Shown piece by piece: positions 59,896 to 64,000 of a DNA stretch of 64,000 nt. The notes under the pieces were generated by a model that saw only the letters and a program-made list of their open reading frames with translations, was not told the DNA's origin and did no database searches. Made by a program: the position numbers and the translations under genes. Location of the stretch: assembly GCF_009068765.1 (NCBI RefSeq), contig NZ_CP035534.1, positions 1,302,001-1,366,000 on the forward strand, written 5' to 3'. This stretch comes from Sulfurimonas hydrogeniphila (lineage in GTDB: Bacteria; Campylobacterota; Campylobacteria; Campylobacterales; Sulfurimonadaceae). The stretch's first letter is position 1. Every line of letters starts with the position of its first letter.

Positions 59896-59906
59896 AAGGC
59901 TAAAAA

Positions 59907-60065
59907 ATGAAAACTTACCAAACACTAAACGACATCAAAGACGAAGTCACAAAAGATGAGCTTTTAGAGATTATCGGATTATCTCTTGATGCTGGTGTAT
60001 CTATTGAAGAAGCAATAGTGGAGTTTATAGAGGCAAATTATGAAGATTTACAGGAGGTAGCATAA
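59907..60065 (+). CDS. Small acidic hypothetical protein (52 aa)
   Basis: MKTYQTLNDIKDEVTKDELL, acidic and helical; ends LQEVA. First gene to the right of the divergent promoter, stop overlaps the next start (TAATG). AAAGG lies upstream of the ATG. Function unknown; early small gene of the element. Confidence 0.55.
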   Translation: MKTYQTLNDIKDEVTKDELLEIIGLSLDAGVSIEEAIVEFIEANYEDLQEVA

Positions 60066-60334
60066 TGCAAGTATCAAGATACAAAACAGCGGAACTTATC
60101 AAAGCTACAAACGGAAAAATCTTTGCGTGTGAGTTCATCAAAAAAGATGGCTCATTTAGAAAGATGGTGGCACGTCTGGGAGTTGCCAAAAATCTTAAAG
60201 GAGGTAAAAACGGAGTGAGTAATAAAAACAGCTTAGTGACTGTTTGGGATATGCTGGCAGGTGGTTATCGTATGATTAACCTATCTACACTTACAGCGTT
60301 AAAAGTTGCAGGTGTTAAATACGAGGTGGTATAA
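60065..60334 (+). CDS. SH3-like beta-barrel (DUF2693) protein (89 aa)
   Basis: MQVSRYKTAELIKATNGKIFACEFIKKDGSFRKMVARLGVAKNLKGG, then VTVWDMLAGGYRMINLSTLTALKVAGVKYEVV: the pattern of the DUF2693 SH3 beta-barrel fold seen in many phages and integrative elements (family knowledge). Probably binds nucleic acid or protein. AGGAGG precedes it. Part of a chain of overlapping small genes. Confidence 0.75.
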   Translation: MQVSRYKTAELIKATNGKIFACEFIKKDGSFRKMVARLGVAKNLKGGKNGVSNKNSLVTVWDMLAGGYRMINLSTLTALKVAGVKYEVV

Positions 60335-60335
60335 G

Positions 60336-60506
60336 ATGATAACAATCACAGTCACTGACAAAACAGCCGAAGCGATAAATATCCTTAATGATAGATATTA
60401 TTTCGGACTGTTTGAGCATTTAACCGCAAATAGTGAAGAAGAATATCTTTTCAGAGATGCAATCGAGAAGATAGCAAAATCAATTCAAGAGGAGAAAAGA
60501 AAATGA
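60336..60506 (+). CDS. Hypothetical small protein (56 aa)
   Basis: ATG at 60336 follows GAGGTGG and starts MITITVTDKTAEAINILNDR; helical, acidic. Overlaps the next small gene (ATGA). No family recognised. Confidence 0.55.
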   Translation: MITITVTDKTAEAINILNDRYYFGLFEHLTANSEEEYLFRDAIEKIAKSIQEEKRK

Positions 60507-60613
60507 AAGTAAAAGTGTTCCTGCCGTATGGCTACAAGATATTACATGTAACAGGTGCTGATGGTATTCAGTCAATAGCAAAAAAATATTTAAGATGGGA
60601 GTATGTGTCATGA
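60503..60613 (+). CDS. Hypothetical micro-protein (36 aa)
   Basis: GAGGAG precedes the ATG; MKVKVFLPYGYKILHVTGAD, beta-strand-like start, ending WEYVS. Overlaps both neighbours by ATGA motifs, which supports that it is translated. It contains the only TTACATGTAA in the element (60542). Confidence 0.5.
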   Translation: MKVKVFLPYGYKILHVTGADGIQSIAKKYLRWEYVS

Positions 60614-60945
60614 GTACAGAAAATAAAAAATTAATGTTATACGGTTTCAAAGATTTAGATTTGCAAGTAAAAAAGCTTGAAATGGTGGAATTGTCTCTAA
60701 GAGAAGATATTGAAACATACATGTATATGTTAGAAGATAAAAAAGAAAACAGCAGTGCGGAAGACGTTAGATTTATAATGCTTGATTTATTGACAGCTAT
60801 ACGAAGAAACGCAACGGCACTTGATGGTTTTATAGATGATATGAAGAAAGCAAGTGTTAGAAAACTAAAAGAAGACAATCCGCGAGCCGGAGAAATAGAA
60901 ATCTATTTTAATGAAGATTTTAAAAAACAGTTTGCCAAATGGTAA
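60610..60945 (+). CDS. Hypothetical helical protein (111 aa)
   Basis: ATG at 60610 overlaps the previous stop. MSTENKKLMLYGFKDLDLQVKKLE, then coiled-coil-like helices with high Glu/Lys content and a helical C-terminal half that ends QFAKW. Last gene of the rightward cluster before the element's right end. Function unknown. Confidence 0.6.
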   Translation: MSTENKKLMLYGFKDLDLQVKKLEMVELSLREDIETYMYMLEDKKENSSAEDVRFIMLDLLTAIRRNATALDGFIDDMKKASVRKLKEDNPRAGEIEIYFNEDFKKQFAKW

Positions 60946-61294
60946 TAGTTTTCGGTCGAAAAATTGGCGACCCAATATGAAAGTGGCAAAGGAAGAATAG
61001 ATAAAAGACGGCAAGATTACGGCAAGGCGGAGGGTATATAAAAATTCTACATGTAATAGCCTTTTGGTTCATCGGACACTTGGTCACGATTTTATCGGCG
61101 TTATGTTTCAGAATTTAAAAAAGGTTTCACTAAATATAGTAGTAAATTTATTGTAAAGAAGTAAATAGTATAATTCTGTAAAAATATATTATTGTATTTA
61201 AAAAAATCCCTACTTATTTTAGTATTTCTATCATAAAGTAGGGATTTAAAAACAACTATAAGCACTATAATTAGGGCTTTAATTGAATTTTAAC
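60946..61294. other. Right-end non-coding region of the element
   Basis: No gene. It contains TATAAT at 61169-61174, which may be an outward promoter, the inverted repeat at 61204-61247, and the word ATTAGGGCTT near 61272 that also occurs near 50365 at the left end. Confidence 0.5.
61204..61247. repeat. Right-end inverted repeat of the element
   Basis: AAATCCCTACTT (61204-61215) and AAGTAGGGATTT (61236-61247) with a 20-nt spacer. Same arms as at 50424-50466. A symmetrical pair of such repeats near both att sites is an element-specific feature. Confidence 0.7.
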
Positions 61295-61311
61295 AACGAT
61301 ATTAACAGATT
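61295..61311 (+). repeat. attR core of the integrated element
   Basis: AACGATATTAACAGATT, identical to 50293-50309. Followed by GGTAGGATAAG, which restores the original rseP ending (DINRLVG, TAA) and provides AGGA, the ribosome-binding site for yggS at 61326. Confidence 0.88.
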
Positions 61312-61325
61312 GGTAGGATAAGAAA

Positions 61326-62000
61326 ATGGACGAAATTGAATACAAATTATATATAGATGATGTTATCAGACGGGTTGAGACGGCACGTCTAAAGGTAAGT
61401 GAACACCATATAGTAAAAATTGTTGCTGTGAGCAAATACTCAACGGCTGATGAGATAAAAAGACTGTACCATATCGGTCAGCGTGCTTTTGGGGAGAATA
61501 AGGTACAGGATTTAAAAGCAAAAGCAAAAGAGCTTGAAGAGTTGCCGCTTGAATGGCATTTTATAGGCAATCTGCAAAAAAACAAAATCAACAACCTTTT
61601 AGATATTAATCCAAGTCTTTTTCAGGCACTTGATTCATTGGAACTTGCCCATGAACTGCAAAAAAGACTTCTGGCAAAAGAGATGACGCTTGAGTGCCTT
61701 TTGCAGATCAATTCGGCAAAAGAAGAGAGCAAGCACGGTGTTATGCCTGAGGATGCCATAGAAACCTACAAGCAGATTATGCAGGAGTGTCCGAACATAC
61801 ACCTTAAAGGTGTTATGAGCATAGGCGCACACAGTGATGATGAGCAGCTTGTAAGAAAAAGTTTTGAGACGACCCATGCAATCTATGAGCAGCTTCCAAA
61901 TGCAACAATCTGTTCTATGGGAATGAGCCAGGATTTTGAGCTCGCTATTGAGTGCGGGTCAAATATGGTTCGCCTTGGCTCCATTATGTTTCCCAAGTAA
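61326..62000 (+). CDS. yggS: YggS-family pyridoxal phosphate homeostasis protein (224 aa)
   Basis: PLP-binding TIM-barrel protein. KIVAVSKYSTADEIKRLYHIGQRAFGENKVQDL (residues ~29-61) has the Lys of VAVSK that forms the aldimine, and EWHFIGNLQKNKIN is the phosphate-site segment. Ends with MGMSQDFELAIECGSNMVRLGSIMF, the family C-terminus. Before the element integrated it followed rseP directly. Confidence 0.93.
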   Translation: MDEIEYKLYIDDVIRRVETARLKVSEHHIVKIVAVSKYSTADEIKRLYHIGQRAFGENKVQDLKAKAKELEELPLEWHFIGNLQKNKINNLLDINPSLFQALDSLELAHELQKRLLAKEMTLECLLQINSAKEESKHGVMPEDAIETYKQIMQECPNIHLKGVMSIGAHSDDEQLVRKSFETTHAIYEQLPNATICSMGMSQDFELAIECGSNMVRLGSIMFPK

Positions 62001-62070
62001 GTTTTTTATCTAATCTAATTATAATTATTATAAGATATACTTTTAGCAAAATTATAATTAGGATTAGTTG

Positions 62071-62466
62071 ATGACAAAAACAAATTTTATGGATAAGTAT
62101 CCCGTCTTTTCATTACATGTAAAGAAAAATGAAACAAGTTTCAAAAATGCAGATGAAATTATTGCATATTTTCAAGAACACATACAAGAACATCCTGTAG
62201 CTACTTTTATAGCGATTTTCGATCACTATCAACACACATCCTCATTACAGGACGCTACTATTGCCCCTGAAATAAAAGATGCAAAAAACATTGTATTTTG
62301 TTTTGGCAAACAGCTGCCAAATGCTAAAATACTTGCAGTGCGTCCCAGAAGCATAGGTGTTTGTGAATTGGATGACAGTTTTGAGATCAGTTTTTTAGAA
62401 GTTCCAAATGAACAACTCCAAAACGTTGTTTATGAATGGGTACAGGCACTAAAAACTCAAGCCTAG
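62071..62466 (+). CDS. Conserved hypothetical protein (131 aa)
   Basis: AGGATTAG precedes the ATG at 62071. MTKTNFMDKYPVFSLHVKKNE; alpha/beta, ending QALKTQA. No diagnostic motif; it seems to be a Campylobacterota-type family (impression, not verified). Overlaps the convergent DTW gene by 4 nt. Carries a TTACATGTAA at 62113. Confidence 0.65.
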   Translation: MTKTNFMDKYPVFSLHVKKNETSFKNADEIIAYFQEHIQEHPVATFIAIFDHYQHTSSLQDATIAPEIKDAKNIVFCFGKQLPNAKILAVRPRSIGVCELDDSFEISFLEVPNEQLQNVVYEWVQALKTQA

Positions 62467-63104
62467 TTTACTCTTCTCTTAAAGCGTACCGCGTGAGAGC
62501 GTGGATTTTGTATCAGCTCTTTTTGGTACGCTATCATTGCATGAAACGGTTTTAAAAAACCGGCTAACTGTTCTTCTTTAATCTGCTCTATTTTCCACTC
62601 CTGCAACAACTCCAAAACAACCAAAGTCGATTCTATTGTAGAGAGATAATTTTCATCCGGCTGTATTTTTATTTGATATTGTGACGTTTTTGTCGTTGTA
62701 AAGCTCATGTGTTTGAGTTTTTGCAGGTTTTTACTTTGTGTAAACATCTTTTTTGTACAGCTCCACGTAGAGTCTATCAAAAAAATCGCCAGAGGCTTTT
62801 GGCTTCTTTTTGGATTTGCAGTTGTCAGGTTCACAGCATCTTCTGAGGGAAAAAGTATATAACTCTCATGTGTGGCAATAATCTCATTAATTCTAGTGTT
62901 ACATGTAAAGTCTATGCCGACAAAAAGTTCGGAATTGTCAAGACTCTGATGCGTGAAGTGCCCTGTATTGTTTTTGACCTTTTTAAACTCTTTGGGGTGC
63001 ATCAAAATGACAAATTTTGTTTGTGTCTGTATATGCTCAAAATGCCCGCACATGCAGGAACTTTTGGGTCTATAACACTTATAACATTTTTCTCTGTCGC
63101 CCAT
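62463..63104 (-). CDS. DTW-domain protein, tRNA acp3U synthase-like (213 aa)
   Basis: ATG at 63104 with AGAGG upstream. N-terminal zinc-binding CYKCYRPKSSCMC, a HPKEFKKVKNNTG segment, and the DSTWSC motif (residues ~125-130) after LAIFLID. Members such as TapT add the aminocarboxypropyl group to uridine in tRNA. C-terminal basic tail RFKRRVN. The stop overlaps its convergent neighbour. Confidence 0.85.
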   Translation of the reverse strand: MGDREKCYKCYRPKSSCMCGHFEHIQTQTKFVILMHPKEFKKVKNNTGHFTHQSLDNSELFVGIDFTCNTRINEIIATHESYILFPSEDAVNLTTANPKRSQKPLAIFLIDSTWSCTKKMFTQSKNLQKLKHMSFTTTKTSQYQIKIQPDENYLSTIESTLVVLELLQEWKIEQIKEEQLAGFLKPFHAMIAYQKELIQNPRSHAVRFKRRVN

Positions 63105-63106
63105 AA

Positions 63107-63367
63107 GTACCTCTCTATAGATAACCCCAAATTCAGCAAAGAACAAATAGTTCTAGTGCTAGGCAGATTTCTGCAGGACTAACTGGTTAATCCAAAGGAA
63201 TCTAACGACGCAACAGGGCTATTTGCTCTTTGCCCGAAGGGAAGTTTAAAAAGAGAGCTACTGCTTCGTTAAAAATCCTTGAAGCTACTAGTAGCTCCTA
63301 CGAATCTTTGCCTTACATTAGCCCTCTTTTTAAGCTTCTGAAACTGGGGTTATCTATAGAGAAGTAC
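63107..63367. repeat. Intergenic element with 30-bp inverted ends (about 260 bp)
   Basis: The ends 63107-63136 and 63338-63367 pair at about 26 of 30 positions (core TCTATAGATAACCCC). The interior has further palindromes (GCTACTAGTAGC near 63285, GCCCGAAGGG near 63232). The left end overlaps the start region of the DTW gene. It looks like a MITE or a large structured RNA; no gene is inside. Confidence 0.6.
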
Positions 63368-63409
63368 TTTAATAAGTTTTCATTAATGCAATTATACTAA
63401 AATTACAGA

Positions 63410-64000
63410 ATGATTGAACCAGAGAATAAAAAACATTATGATGTCATCGTTGTCGGAAGCGGTGCAGCCGGAATCATTGCAGCAATAGTTGCGGCACGTG
63501 AAGGCAAAAAAGTCCTCCTTTTGGAAAAACTCTCAAAAATAGCTTCCAAACTAAAAGCCACAGGCGGTGGCAGATGCAATCTTACAAACACCCTTTCAAA
63601 TGAAGATTTCATGGCACGTTTTGGAAGAGAGGGGCGTTTTATGCAAGATGCACTCAAAGCCTTTGACAACAAAGCTCTCGTCACTTTTATGGATGAAATC
63701 GGCGTAGAGACCCATGCCCCTGACGGATTTAGAATTTTTCCCACATCACACTCTTCTGCCACCATCATTGCCGGGCTCCAAGAAGAGCTGCTCAGACTCG
63801 GTGTCAGCGTTACATGTAACCAAAGAGCCACAAGGCTTTTAGCAACCGGCAATCACATAGACGGGGTTAAAACACAAACAGATATCTTTTATGCACCCAA
63901 TGTCATCATCGCAACCGGTGGGCTTGGTTACCCTGTGCTTGGTGCTGAGGGTGACGGCTACAATCTTGCCAGTGAAATCGGTCATAAAGTAACCGACCTC
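63410..64000 (+). CDS. BaiN/HI0933-type flavoprotein, N-terminal part (197+ aa)
   Basis: Runs off the right edge in an open frame. Starts MIEPENKKHYDVIVVGSGAAGI; the Rossmann motif GSGAAGIIAAIVAARE binds FAD, then ATGGGRCNLTNT and GFRIFPTSHSSATII, and VIIATGGLGYPVLG, all as in the HI0933/BaiN family of NAD(P)/FAD-dependent oxidoreductases. The ribosome-binding site is weak. A TTACATGTAA is embedded at 63810. Confidence 0.9.
   Translation, partial: MIEPENKKHYDVIVVGSGAAGIIAAIVAAREGKKVLLLEKLSKIASKLKATGGGRCNLTNTLSNEDFMARFGREGRFMQDALKAFDNKALVTFMDEIGVETHAPDGFRIFPTSHSSATIIAGLQEELLRLGVSVTCNQRATRLLATGNHIDGVKTQTDIFYAPNVIIATGGLGYPVLGAEGDGYNLASEIGHKVTDL

Larger units (their letters stand above)
50293..61311. 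mobile_element. 11-kb integrated element in the 3' end of rseP
   Basis: Bounded by 17-bp direct repeats. Contains an integrase next to attL, an excisionase-like gene, a primase-like protein, a helicase, small phage-type genes, a repressor with operators, iteron-like repeats and a 146-bp tandem array. There are no structural, terminase, relaxase or conjugation genes, so it looks like a satellite or an integrated plasmid-like element. The TTACATGTAA signature of the host occurs only once in it. Confidence 0.85.

Noticed and set aside
1-64000. tRNA or rRNA genes as integration sites
   Set aside because: No cloverleaf or rRNA-like sequence was seen; the right-hand element uses the 3' end of rseP instead.

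Overview
The window looks like a piece of a free-living, low-GC Campylobacterota chromosome, most like Sulfurimonas or a relative. This is inference from gene content: many c-type cytochromes, NnrS, a FmdE-domain protein, GGDEF signalling, several RND and ABC exporters, and dense overlapping operons. No rRNA or tRNA gene was found. Two accessory blocks flank and interrupt an otherwise ordinary chromosome.

1-8.6 kb is a mobile-gene island: a gene fragment cut by the window edge, a DUF4258-like small protein, an IS110-family element with room for a bridge RNA, an overlapping serine recombinase/tyrosine recombinase pair followed by a 57-residue protein, a GNAT toxin with a 57-residue partner, and a freshly inserted ISAs1-family element (21-bp inverted ends, 9-bp target duplication) whose transposase needs a frameshift.

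8.6-50.3 kb is core chromosome. SelO and small genes come first. Then follow two large minus-strand exporter operons. The first (22.4 to 11.7 kb) is TetR, TolC-like protein, adaptor, RND pump, second adaptor, double ABC ATPase and two ABC-2 permeases, behind a TetR-type palindrome on the promoter. The second (28.3 to 22.4 kb) is TolC, adaptor, MacB-like permease, ATPase and diguanylate cyclase. Next are an amino-acid permease, a DUF255 thioredoxin-fold protein, NifU-like, flavin reductase and TauE genes, a cytochrome c/FmdE/LTXXQ/heme-binding operon, a substrate-binding protein with a divergent ABC permease/ATPase/NnrS operon, a NifX-like/DUF134 pair, a diheme cytochrome, and a third exporter operon whose RND pump is split into two half-size genes. 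pgsA and rseP close the block. One promoter motif (CTTAACATTNNNCTAACAC, 8 nt, then the -10 box) recurs in front of three of these units.

50.3-61.3 kb is an 11-kb integrated element inside the 3' end of rseP, bounded by 17-bp direct repeats that rebuild the last codons of rseP. It carries an integrase, an excisionase-like gene, a primase-like and a helicase gene, small phage-type genes, a 146-bp tandem array, iteron-like repeats, a repressor with operators, and a 27-residue membrane peptide under a structured leader that looks like a type I toxin or RNA-controlled system. No capsid, tail or conjugation genes are visible, so it resembles a satellite or plasmid-like integrative element. The chromosome resumes with yggS, a conserved small protein, a DTW-domain protein and the start of a BaiN-type flavoprotein.

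The palindrome TTACATGTAA is scattered through core genes far above chance and is nearly absent from both accessory blocks.
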